The notes beneath the pieces were generated by a model. That model was not told where the DNA came from, searched no databases, and saw nothing but the letters and a program-made list of their open reading frames with translations. The position numbers and the translations under genes are program-made. From Bacteroidales bacterium (lineage in GTDB: Bacteria > Bacteroidota > Bacteroidia > Bacteroidales > JAQXIO01), in contig JAQXIO010000018.1 in the NCBI GenBank assembly GCA_029007825.1, forward strand, positions 1-51,045: a stretch of DNA of 51,045 bases, written 5' to 3'. Each line of letters opens with the position of its first letter. Position 1 is the stretch's first letter. Shown piece after piece: positions 44,357 to 51,045 of this stretch.

Positions 44357-45358
44357 TTAGGCGTAGCGTGATAATATGATAAGTCCCAGACCGATAAGGT
44401 AGAAGAGAAACATCATTGAAAGTAAAGTATTCGTGCCTTTGGGGGCGTTCTTGAACTCTTTCCATACGAATATACCCCATAGGGCGGCAACGATAGGAGC
44501 TCCGTTGCTAAGCCCATAAGATATTGCAGGCGATGCGGCTCCGGCAGACATGACGCTGAGCAACTGTCCCGTGCACCAGATCATTCCTCCTAATATCCCG
44601 ATTAGATGTGTTTTGGTAGTACCTTTAAAATAATCTGCTATTTTTAAAGGTTCTCCTTCCACCGGATGTTTCATAAAAAACGGATTGTAAATAAACGTGC
44701 TGATAAAAGCTCCCAATGCAAAAAATACGACTGATGTGTAAGGAGTAAGTTGACCGCCTGTATATTCCGGACTTATATCGTTACTGATCGAGAGCATTAC
44801 AAATCGGTAGAAGAATGCGATGAACAATCCGGCTGCAAGTGAGTATAATACGCCTTTCGTACTCTTTTTCTGCGATGTCGCCATTTTTTTATACGAAAAC
44901 ATGCTGCACAGTATGGCACAGATAATTACGGCGCAACCGACAAAAAGCCAGATAGGATTACCTTCCGGTTGTCCGATGTAATTGATAACGATTCCTAATA
45001 TCCAGCCTATTCCGCCGCCTATAGGGAAAGCTACGGCCATTCCTGTTGTCGCTATTCCAGCCGTAAGCAGAAGAGTTCCCAGGTTCCATATTGCTCCCCC
45101 CAACATGGCGTAGGCCATATAAGGCAAGGTAGCCTGTGCAAGATCTTGCGTAAATGTGCGGTTGACAGGTTCCATGCTCCCCAGTGTAAATGCAGCTAAC
45201 AGTGAAAGCAGCAGAATTCCGAAAGAAAAATCCCAATAGAACAGTTCGAATCTCCATTTACCGGTTATAAGATTGCGCGTGTTTTGCCAGGAGCCCCAAC
45301 AAACCATTGCCAGAAAACAAAGTGTAACGGCAAAAAAGTAATTTTGTACTTCAAACAT
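44357..45358 (-). CDS. DMT-superfamily sugar transporter (GRP/ureide-permease-like)
   Basis: A 333-residue, ten-helix membrane protein. The start MFEVQNYFFAVTLCFLAMVC runs into WGSWQNTRNL, and GMAVAFPIGGGIGWILGIVINYIGQPEGNP, IWCTGQLLSVMSAGAASPAISYGLSNGAPIV and WGIFVWKEF are the helix pairs shared by the GRP/RhaT-like and ureide permease families. As first gene of the operon it is the obvious candidate importer of D-apiose across the inner membrane. ATG 45358 leaves a leader of ~27 nt; the earlier ATG at 45394 overlaps the promoter and was rejected. Confidence 0.78.
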   Translation of the reverse strand: MFEVQNYFFAVTLCFLAMVCWGSWQNTRNLITGKWRFELFYWDFSFGILLLSLLAAFTLGSMEPVNRTFTQDLAQATLPYMAYAMLGGAIWNLGTLLLTAGIATTGMAVAFPIGGGIGWILGIVINYIGQPEGNPIWLFVGCAVIICAILCSMFSYKKMATSQKKSTKGVLYSLAAGLFIAFFYRFVMLSISNDISPEYTGGQLTPYTSVVFFALGAFISTFIYNPFFMKHPVEGEPLKIADYFKGTTKTHLIGILGGMIWCTGQLLSVMSAGAASPAISYGLSNGAPIVAALWGIFVWKEFKNAPKGTNTLLSMMFLFYLIGLGLIILSRYA

Positions 45359-45391
45359 AATGTGTAATGGTATTAGCAAATCAATTGTATG

Positions 45392-45424
45392 CAAACATAC
45401 ACTATTAGTGTATACATTGCAATG
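45392..45424 (-). promoter_or_regulatory. Promoter with overlapping palindromic operators for the apiose operon
   Basis: On minus, TATGTTTG at 45399-45392 is the -7 element, with ATTG at 45423-45420 about 20 bp upstream. The spacer holds the perfect inverted repeat ATACACTA-T-TAGTGTAT (45397-45413), touching the -7; the -33 region is the 10-bp palindrome CATTGCAATG (45415-45424). A GTATAC core (TGTATACA) matches the usual half-site style of FCD/GntR repressors. Binding here would block the promoter. Confidence 0.7.
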
Positions 45425-45705
45425 TCATATAGTTAATATATCTAAAAAACACATTGCTTAATTCTGTCTTAAGGTAGAATAAAAATATTTTCTGTAATCG
45501 GAAAGTCCGGTCATTTTATATATTTTACGATAAAATAGTCCGGAGCCGACTGAAGAGAATTCCTGTTTTTACAGCTATTACACATGTGATTGACGAAACA
45601 TGAATACAGATATGTTTTTTTGTTATTGCTTTGAAACTTTGTCGGTGTTCCGTATTTTTATGCAGCATTTATGAAAAGTGTTTATTAAAAGTAAAAAATG
45701 GATTT
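45425..45705. other. Divergent region upstream of the SDR gene
   Basis: 281 bp without coding frame. A hairpin at 45506-45544 has 5 bp (TCCGG/CCGGA) plus 7 bp (ATTTTAT/ATAAAAT) with a small internal loop. No full TAnnTTTG was found for the SDR gene; AAACTTTG at 45635-45642 is the nearest. Confidence 0.5.
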
Positions 45706-46518
45706 ATGAGCCGGATTGACGGGAAGATTGTATTGATTACCGGAGGGGCTTCGGGGATCGGGAAGATTATGGGACGCATGGTTGCCGAAAAAGGGGCTTC
45801 CCTCATAATATGGGATATCGATCAGGGAAGTTTGGATGCGACGCTTCTGGAATTTCGTTCGCAATTTTCGGATGTGTATGGCTATAGGGTAGATATTTCT
45901 GATCCCGAAGCGGTGCATTCGATGGCAGAGCGGGTGAGGAGTGAAGTCGGGAATCCGGATATTCTGATTAATAATGCCGGTATTGTTGTCGGACGTTATT
46001 TTCATGAACATGCGGTTCGGGATATTGACCGGACAATCGATATCAATACGAAAGCACAGATGTACCTGGCACTGGAGTTTCTTTCGTCTATGATAGAGAG
46101 AAACTGCGGACATATATGCAATGTGGCCTCATCGGCCGGCTTGATCAGTAATCCGAAAATGTCGGTTTATTGTGCAAGTAAATGGGCATCCTGCGGCTGG
46201 TCGGACAGTCTGCGGATCGAAATGGAAATGATGGGTAAAGATGTTCATGTGACGACAGTAACGCCTTACTATATAAGTACGGGTATGTTTGACGGTGTCC
46301 GGTCCGTTATTCCCCTTCTTGAACCGGCGGCTGTTGCCAAAAAGATAATCAGGGGAATAGAGCGTAATAAGATATTCGTGAGCATGCCGTGGAGTGTACG
46401 TTTTGTACGTTTCGGACAAGGTGTCTTACCCATTCGTTTTTTCGATTGGTTTATCGGCCGGAAGTTGGGGATATATAAAACGATGGATCATTTTAAAGGC
46501 CGGAAAAAGGAGGCTTAA
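45706..46518 (+). CDS. Short-chain dehydrogenase/reductase (SDR)
   Basis: A 270-residue classical SDR. Cofactor motif TGGASGIG at 12-19, NNAG, the Ser of NVASSAGLI and the catalytic Y-x-x-x-K in VYCASKWAS are all present. The C terminus (PWSVRFVRFGQGVLPIRFFDWFIGRK) is hydrophobic and basic, as in membrane-associated DHRS/retinol-type members acting on lipids. The stop is 2 bp before the ALDH start, so an alcohol-to-aldehyde-to-acid pair acting on a hydrophobic substrate is likely. Start at ATG 45706; upstream in-frame codons are not SDR-like. Confidence 0.88.
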   Translation: MSRIDGKIVLITGGASGIGKIMGRMVAEKGASLIIWDIDQGSLDATLLEFRSQFSDVYGYRVDISDPEAVHSMAERVRSEVGNPDILINNAGIVVGRYFHEHAVRDIDRTIDINTKAQMYLALEFLSSMIERNCGHICNVASSAGLISNPKMSVYCASKWASCGWSDSLRIEMEMMGKDVHVTTVTPYYISTGMFDGVRSVIPLLEPAAVAKKIIRGIERNKIFVSMPWSVRFVRFGQGVLPIRFFDWFIGRKLGIYKTMDHFKGRKKEA

Positions 46519-46520
46519 TT

Positions 46521-47900
46521 ATGGATAATATTATGAATGAAGAAACAATTACCGCTTTACTTGCAAAACAACGGACGTTTTTTGCAACGCAGGCAACGAA
46601 AAACGTAGAGTTTAGGATTGAAGCCTTGAAGCGCTTGAAAAAAGCCATTATTTTTAATGAGGCGGCCTTAAATGATGCGATATGGGCGGATTTGCATAAA
46701 TCAGCCTATGAGTTTTATCTTACCGAAATAAGTCTCGTTCTTCAGGAGATAGACAATCATATACGGAATCTGCGTAGATGGAGTAAACCGGAGCATGTAC
46801 ATACGCCTTTGACCTTATTTCCCTCTAAAAGCTATGTTGTACATGAACCTTTTGGTGTCGTGTTAATTATCGCACCGTGGAATTATCCTTTTCAATTACT
46901 GATAAATCCGCTGATCGGTGCTGTTTCGGCAGGTAATTGTGCCGTTTTGAAATCTTCCCCTTATGCACCTCGTACTTCAGCCGTCATGAAACAAATTGTC
47001 TCTTCTGCCTTTAATGAAGAGTATGTGGCATATACGGAAGGAGGAAGAGAAGTTAACCAGTTGTTACTGGCACAACGGTTCGACTATATATTTTTTACCG
47101 GAAGTGCATCGTTGGGACGTATAGTTATGGCTGCCGCGGCAAAGAACCTTACACCTTTGACATTGGAGTTAGGAGGAAAAAGTCCTTGTATCGTGGATAA
47201 GGATGCTGCAATCGACATAGCTGCCAAACGTATAGCCTGGGGAAAACTTATCAATGCCGGACAGACATGTATCGGAGTCGATTACCTCTTTGTCCATAAG
47301 GCTGTTAAAGCAAAGTTAATCGAATCTATAAAACGCTATATCAAACTATTTTATGGAGATAATCCCGAATCAAGCGAAGATTTTCCCCGTATAGTGAACG
47401 ATAAAGCGATGGAGCGTCTGGCTGCATTGATGACAGAGGGTAATATTATAGAGGGAGGAGAACTACGTCGTGATGAACGTTATATATCACCGACCCTTAT
47501 CGATGATGTGAAACCTGATTTTCCGATTATGCAGGAAGAGATATTCGGACCGCTGTTGCCTATTATGGAATTTACGGATATACAGACCGTTATCGATTAT
47601 ATCAATAATCATGAAAAACCGTTGGCCTTATATTTTTTCGGAGGCAAAAAAGAGGCGAAACGCGTAATTGCAGCAACTACATCCGGAGGAGCCTGTATTA
47701 ATGACACCTTATTGCATATAGCGAATCACCATTTACCTTTCGGTGGCGTAGGAAACAGCGGTATGGGGAAATACCACGGCCGATACAGTTTCGATACTTT
47801 CAGTAATAAGCGGGCATTATTCGTTTCGAAAACATGGTTCGATATATTTCTTAAATATGCTCCTTATAAGGAATTGAATTTTTTGAAGAAGATAATGTAA
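46521..47900 (+). CDS. Aldehyde dehydrogenase, class-3-like
   Basis: A 459-residue ALDH. FGVVLIIAPWNYPFQLLINPLIGA is the class-3 (ALDH3/fatty aldehyde) form of the NAD-binding start; catalytic Glu is in LTLELGGKSP and catalytic Cys in AGQTCIG; LPFGGVGNSGMGKYHG closes the fold. The C terminus (KTWFDIFLKYAPYKELNFLKK) is amphipathic, consistent with membrane contact. Either ATG 46521 or 46533 could start it; the first overlaps the SDR translation unit most closely. It presumably completes oxidation of the SDR product. Confidence 0.9.
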   Translation: MDNIMNEETITALLAKQRTFFATQATKNVEFRIEALKRLKKAIIFNEAALNDAIWADLHKSAYEFYLTEISLVLQEIDNHIRNLRRWSKPEHVHTPLTLFPSKSYVVHEPFGVVLIIAPWNYPFQLLINPLIGAVSAGNCAVLKSSPYAPRTSAVMKQIVSSAFNEEYVAYTEGGREVNQLLLAQRFDYIFFTGSASLGRIVMAAAAKNLTPLTLELGGKSPCIVDKDAAIDIAAKRIAWGKLINAGQTCIGVDYLFVHKAVKAKLIESIKRYIKLFYGDNPESSEDFPRIVNDKAMERLAALMTEGNIIEGGELRRDERYISPTLIDDVKPDFPIMQEEIFGPLLPIMEFTDIQTVIDYINNHEKPLALYFFGGKKEAKRVIAATTSGGACINDTLLHIANHHLPFGGVGNSGMGKYHGRYSFDTFSNKRALFVSKTWFDIFLKYAPYKELNFLKKIM

Positions 47901-48132
47901 CGGGATAATATTTCCGGATTGACTTTAGGCAGAAACCGTTTATAAGTTTTTCCGGTTCTTATTGTGTACGTCCTGATATAGAAGGAGTAAACAATTTTTA
48001 TTTATCGACATGGGATAGTTGTGTAGCATGTAGCCGGAAAGATTGGACAGGCTCAACCTTTTTGATTCCGGTGCTGTTTTAAAAAAGATTGATTGGTAAG
48101 ATTTATTTGTTTTCTTTTAATACGACTCTGCT

Positions 48133-48627
48133 ATGTTACATCCTTATTCATTTACATTAAAGAGCGATGCGATGGAAGGTCAGGCTCAGGTCGAACAGCT
48201 CTATTCCAGATGCGGCGGCGACAATATATCGCCTCAGTTAAGTTGGGTGAATCCCCCTGAAGGAACCCATAGTTTTGCAATTACCATGTACGATCCCGAT
48301 GCACCGTCCGGAAGTGGCTGGTGGCATTGGGTTCTTTTCGATATTCCTGCGGCTGTACGTTCTTTGCCTGAAAATGCCGGAAACGTATCACTTGGCCTTG
48401 CTCCGGAAGGTTCAGTACAGGTGCGCAACGATTTTGGGGAATATGGATATTGCGGTCCATGTCCACCTGTAGGAGATGGTATACATACCTATATAATTAC
48501 TGTCCACGCATTGAAAATACCGTCATTAGGTCTGGATGAAAACGTACATCCTGCCATGGCAGGTTTTGTCATTAATGCCAATGTTTTACAGAAGGCTTCT
48601 CTTGTTCTGTACTATCAGAGAAAATGA
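48133..48627 (+). CDS. YbhB/YbcL (PEBP) family Raf-kinase-inhibitor-like protein
   Basis: A 164-residue cytosolic protein with the PEBP signature: CGGDNISPQLSWVNPP, AITMYDPDAP, GWWHWVLFDIP and NDFGEYGYCGPCPPVGDGIHTY, the anion-binding pocket residues Asp, His and the DPDAP and GPCPP loops. Function in bacteria is poorly defined. A small membrane protein follows 23 bp later. No promoter element of the TAnnTTTG type is visible in the 230 bp upstream. Confidence 0.92.
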   Translation: MLHPYSFTLKSDAMEGQAQVEQLYSRCGGDNISPQLSWVNPPEGTHSFAITMYDPDAPSGSGWWHWVLFDIPAAVRSLPENAGNVSLGLAPEGSVQVRNDFGEYGYCGPCPPVGDGIHTYIITVHALKIPSLGLDENVHPAMAGFVINANVLQKASLVLYYQRK

Positions 48628-48650
48628 AATTTTTTTAATATATATACGCT

Positions 48651-48824
48651 ATGCTGATAATTATTGCTGTCATACTGGGCGTTATTCTGCTCCTTCTTCT
48701 GCTTTTCGGAAAAAAGGGAGTGGAAACTTTTGGAGTAAGTACTATGTATATTGTAGTCCGAATGGTTGTTATCGCTTTACTGGTACTTGCCGCACTGTGG
48801 GCATTCCATAAATGTTCTGCATAA
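48651..48824 (+). CDS. Small two-helix membrane protein (57 aa)
   Basis: Translating from ATG 48651 gives a 57-residue protein ending in TAA at 48822. It has two hydrophobic helices, LIIIAVILGVILLLLLLF and MYIVVRMVVIALLVLAALW, separated by a short loop with GKKGVETFG, and a C-terminal HKCSA. It lies between the PEBP gene and the helicase gene, 23 bp after the former, and is probably co-transcribed with it. I recognise no family; helical-hairpin proteins of this size are often envelope or stress factors. The uninterrupted frame and codon use like its neighbours support it. Confidence 0.65.
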   Translation: MLIIIAVILGVILLLLLLFGKKGVETFGVSTMYIVVRMVVIALLVLAALWAFHKCSA

Positions 48825-48859
48825 AGCGTAAAGTTTTATATGTGTTTGCCTCTTTTCGT

Positions 48860-48867
48860 TAACTTTG
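48860..48867 (+). promoter_or_regulatory. -7 element TAACTTTG, predicts a leaderless helicase mRNA
   Basis: TAACTTTG ends 6 bp before the ATG at 48873, so the expected transcription start falls on or next to the start codon. The upstream in-frame ATG at 48840 would precede the promoter. Confidence 0.55.
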
Positions 48868-48872
48868 TACCT

Positions 48873-50186
48873 ATGAATGAAAATGATATTATTGGGCGTT
48901 CATTGGCAAAAGCCGGTGTTGAATCGCTGAATGAAATGCAGGTTACAGTATTAGAGGAAAGTAAGCGGTCAAATGACCTTATTTTACTTTCTCCTACAGG
49001 TTCCGGAAAGACACTTGCTTTTTTACTACCTCTGCTTTTACGTCTGGATTCGGAGTCGAAAAGTGTACAGGCTTTAATAATAGCTCCGTCAAGAGAGTTG
49101 GCATTGCAGATCGAACAGGTTTTTCGTTCTCTTGGCAGCGGATATAGGGTTCTTTGTTGCTATGGTGGTCACCCGGTACGTACGGAAAAAAAGAGCCTTG
49201 AACAGCCTCCTGCAGTATTGATAGGAACGCCCGGTCGTCTGGCCGACCATATAGAACGTGGAAATGTCGATATTTCCGGTGTTACAATGCTTGTTCTGGA
49301 TGAATTTGACAAATCGTTGGAGCTGGGCTTTACGGAACAAATGGAATATATTATTTCACGGTTGTTTTCTGTACGGTATAGAATGCTTACTTCTGCTACA
49401 GATTTGCTTGATATTCCGGAATTTACCGGAGTAAAGAAACCGGTTCGAATTAATTATCTTCATGCAAAGCAGTCTTTTGGGCAGTTATCCGATTATGTTG
49501 TCTATTCTCCGGAAAAGGAAAAGTTGAATACGCTATATAAACTTCTCTGTTCGCTTGGAAAAGGATCGTCTCTTGTGTTTTGTAATTTTCGGGAAAGCGT
49601 AGAGCGGGTAAGTAACTTCCTGACTTCAATGGGGATTATAAACGAGGTTTTTCACGGAGGTATGGAACAGGTCGATAGGGAACATGCTTTGCTGCGTTTC
49701 CGCAATGGCACTTCACCTGTTGTCGTTTCTACCGATTTAGCGGCAAGAGGATTGGATATTCCGGATATCCGGAATATTATTCATTATCATTTGCCGGTTA
49801 ATGAAGAAGCCTATATTCATCGTAATGGTCGTACGGCAAGAATGCATGCCGAGGGTGCTTCTTTCCTTATCTTGCACGAAGAGGAGACTTTGCCTCCATA
49901 TGTAATTTCTGCTCCTGTGGTTTTTGAGCTTTCAGACAGCTGTGAAGCTCCGGAACAGCCCGATTGGATGACGCTGACCATCAGTCGGGGAAAAAGAGAT
50001 AAGCTGAGTAAAAAAGACATTGTTGGCTTTTTATACCAAAAGGGCGGATTAAAACCTGGAGAACTGGGGATTGTGGAAGTGAAGGATGCAAAATCTTTTG
50101 CAGCCGTTAAAAGGAGCTGTTTTAAAAATATGTTGTCACGTATCCGGAATGAAAAGATAAAGAATATGACGGTGAAGTTTCAATAG
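48873..50186 (+). CDS. DEAD-box RNA helicase, DbpA-like
   Basis: A 437-residue RNA helicase. Motif I SPTGSGKT (~41-48), PSRELALQ, GTPGRL, motif II as DEFD (143-146; Phe instead of Ala), SAT at 174-176, then ARGLDIP and motif VI HRNGRTAR, where the usual HRxGRTGR has Ala. The C-terminal ~70 residues (TISRGKRDKLSKKDIVGFLYQKGG ... VEVKDAKSFAAV) match the DbpA RNA-binding domain that targets 23S rRNA, implying ribosome assembly. Start chosen at 48873 to respect the promoter at 48860. Confidence 0.9.
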   Translation: MNENDIIGRSLAKAGVESLNEMQVTVLEESKRSNDLILLSPTGSGKTLAFLLPLLLRLDSESKSVQALIIAPSRELALQIEQVFRSLGSGYRVLCCYGGHPVRTEKKSLEQPPAVLIGTPGRLADHIERGNVDISGVTMLVLDEFDKSLELGFTEQMEYIISRLFSVRYRMLTSATDLLDIPEFTGVKKPVRINYLHAKQSFGQLSDYVVYSPEKEKLNTLYKLLCSLGKGSSLVFCNFRESVERVSNFLTSMGIINEVFHGGMEQVDREHALLRFRNGTSPVVVSTDLAARGLDIPDIRNIIHYHLPVNEEAYIHRNGRTARMHAEGASFLILHEEETLPPYVISAPVVFELSDSCEAPEQPDWMTLTISRGKRDKLSKKDIVGFLYQKGGLKPGELGIVEVKDAKSFAAVKRSCFKNMLSRIRNEKIKNMTVKFQ

Positions 50187-50399
50187 CGGTGCATTATACG
50201 AAGTTGTAAAGGCGATGGGTGTTTAGGTCAAAATAGTTTTAGATTTCCTTCCGTATCTCCGGCAAAAGGAGTAGGGGCGACCTCTGTAATTCCGCTTTCG
50301 GTAGTTAAGGTTGATCTTGTTTTCGATGCTTCGGAAATTACACTTCCCTGGAAAAATGCCGGGGCTTACCTGACCGATGGTACCGGAAATCAGCACTGA
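50187..50399 (+). pseudogene. Open, start-less segment, possible gene remnant
   Basis: Right after the helicase stop the same frame stays open for 70 codons to TGA at 50397, without any ATG, GTG or TTG to start it. On the minus strand a frame of 45 codons is open from 50365 down to a TGA at 50228-50230, ending ...DTEGNLKLF, also without a start. The minus-strand peptide looks familiar to me as a short hypothetical seen in other Bacteroidales, so the DNA itself may be a dispersed remnant or a conserved untranslated element. I cannot assign function. Confidence 0.35.
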
Positions 50400-50430
50400 T
50401 GGTTTTATATTGTGATAAAAAGATAAAAAT

Positions 50431-50461
50431 AAAAAAAGGAGGTTTATCTTCCTCCTTTTTT
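50431..50461. terminator. Terminator after helicase unit
   Basis: Stem AAAAAAGGAGG / CCTCCTTTTTT with an 8-base loop; A and T tracts on both strands. Confidence 0.8.
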
Positions 50462-50618
50462 ATTCTGGTAATTTATAATAATAACTTTTTTATATCGGGT
50501 AGTTTCGGATTATTTTGGTTGCACAGATAAGAATTAAGATTGATTAAACCGCAAATTTGCCGCTATTGTCACTATTTGTATTTTGTATATGTAAAGAAAT
50601 TCTCAGACTGATTCTCGC

Positions 50619-50652
50619 CCTTTATTTTATAATCGGAATTATAAAATAAAGG
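50619..50652. terminator. 15-bp perfect hairpin at the end of the receiver gene
   Basis: CCTTTATTTTATAAT / ATTATAAAATAAAGG with a 4-base loop CGGA, 17 bp after the minus-strand stop. Mostly A-T pairs and no T tract on minus, so either an AT-rich terminator or an mRNA 3' stabiliser. Confidence 0.55.
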
Positions 50653-50669
50653 AAAGAAATAATTGTCTG

Positions 50670-51045
50670 TCAAATATACTTTTCGATCGTTTGTTTCAGT
50701 AATTCTGCTGAAACCGGCTTTGTCAGATAGTCGTTACATCCGGCATTTAAGGCTTCTGTGCGGTCGTCGTTAAACGCAAAAGCAGTTAATGCGATAATGG
50801 GAATTTGTGTGGATGTTTTTCGTATCTCGGCAGTGGCTTCAAGGCCATCCATTTCCGGCATTTTGATATCCATTAAGATAAGGTCCGGCTGTTTTTCATG
50901 AAAAAGTCTGACAGCATCCACGCCAGTGTATGCACGTAATAAATTGTAACTTTTACCAATTAAAGCTTTTAATAATAGAAAGTTACTTTCTACATCTTCT
51001 GCAACTAATATTGTCTTTTGCATATCTGTCCCTGTTTTTCTTTTA
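50670..51045 (-). CDS. Response-regulator receiver domain, probably C-terminal part of a hybrid sensor kinase (partial)
   Basis: The receiver domain is complete: acidic pair Glu9-Asp10 in VAEDVESN, phospho-acceptor Asp52 in LILMDIKMP, Thr80 in ALTA and Lys102 in LTKP (numbered from the ATG at 51023). The frame stays open upstream to the edge of the window without a stop (KRKTGTD before that Met), and the VAEDVESNFLLLKALIGKSY form is usual for receiver domains at the C terminus of Bacteroidales hybrid histidine kinases. I therefore treat it as the end of a longer protein; a stand-alone CheY-like regulator starting at 51023 is the alternative. Confidence 0.8.
   Translation of the reverse strand, partial: KRKTGTDMQKTILVAEDVESNFLLLKALIGKSYNLLRAYTGVDAVRLFHEKQPDLILMDIKMPEMDGLEATAEIRKTSTQIPIIALTAFAFNDDRTEALNAGCNDYLTKPVSAELLKQTIEKYI

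Larger units (their letters stand above)
50400..50669. other. Intergenic region after the remnant
   Basis: 270 bp holding two hairpins (listed). Nothing else is recognised. Confidence 0.5.

Noticed and set aside
45359..45394. Earlier ATG for the DMT transporter at 45394
   Set aside because: It falls within the promoter; the shorter form starts directly at the first helix.
1..51045. tRNA, rRNA, CRISPR array, IS element or prophage
   Set aside because: No cloverleaf with a T-loop motif, regular repeat-spacer series, transposase or phage gene could be found by reading both strands.

Overview
This 51 kb window is chromosomal DNA of a Bacteroidota bacterium, most likely a gut or anaerobic member of the Bacteroidales. 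The signs are promoters of the TAnnTTTG type (with TTTG about 20 bp upstream in the best cases), very short mRNA leaders without strong Shine-Dalgarno sequences, abundant exported lipoproteins, S9 peptidases, sialate esterase and CE7-type esterase, and an HsdR_N-like gene beside holA. Genus cannot be fixed from sequence inspection alone. I found no tRNA, rRNA, insertion sequence, phage gene or CRISPR array.

Layout. 1-2160: end of a DHA2/EmrB drug exporter and its TolC-type outer membrane channel. 2165-8287: small ABM-domain lipoprotein, ABC-F ATPase, exported CE7 acetyl esterase, HAD phosphatase, PD-(D/E)XK protein and holA. 8288-9267: an unusual AT-rich gene-free kilobase with repeated motifs, ending in an XRE regulator (9268). 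9863-11535: pyrK-pyrD, the two-subunit dihydroorotate dehydrogenase. 11854-16814: DUF3089 lipoprotein, S9 peptidase and ispE, with a structured, promoter-bearing non-coding segment near 13112-13225. 17232-22056: housekeeping genes dnaB, pheT and yebC. 22193-24750: Tat-exported TIM-barrel and Gfo/Idh/MocA pair. 25073-28197: nitroreductase and sialate O-acetylesterase lipoprotein. 28398-33421: RND efflux pump, adaptor and a Crp/Fnr regulator. 33833-37501: GNAT and DUF2156 acyltransferase-like genes, an AraJ-type MFS exporter and a VOC protein.

37731-45424 is the most coherent specialised system: a six-gene operon that I read as a D-apiose utilisation locus. In order of transcription on the minus strand it has a DMT-type sugar transporter, an OiaC-like TIM-barrel decarboxylase, an ApsD-like dehydrogenase, a secreted GH140-type apiosidase (DUF4038), an ApnO-like oxidoisomerase and an ApnL-like lactonase. 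A convergent GntR/FCD regulator lies 2 bp beyond its end. The promoter carries two perfect palindromes in the -33/-7 region. The implied route is apiosyl side chain -> D-apiose -> apionolactone -> apionate -> 3-oxo-isoapionate -> L-erythrulose + CO2. No SusCD pair and no erythrulose kinase are in the window.

45706-51045: SDR plus class-3-like aldehyde dehydrogenase, PEBP protein, a 57-residue two-helix membrane protein, a DbpA-like DEAD-box helicase whose promoter predicts a leaderless mRNA, an orphan degenerate segment, and the receiver end of a two-component protein that runs off the window.

A promoter-bearing repeat of about 85 bp occurs in two good copies (26092-26178 and 37521-37607) and one divergent copy (2692-2731), in front of unrelated genes.
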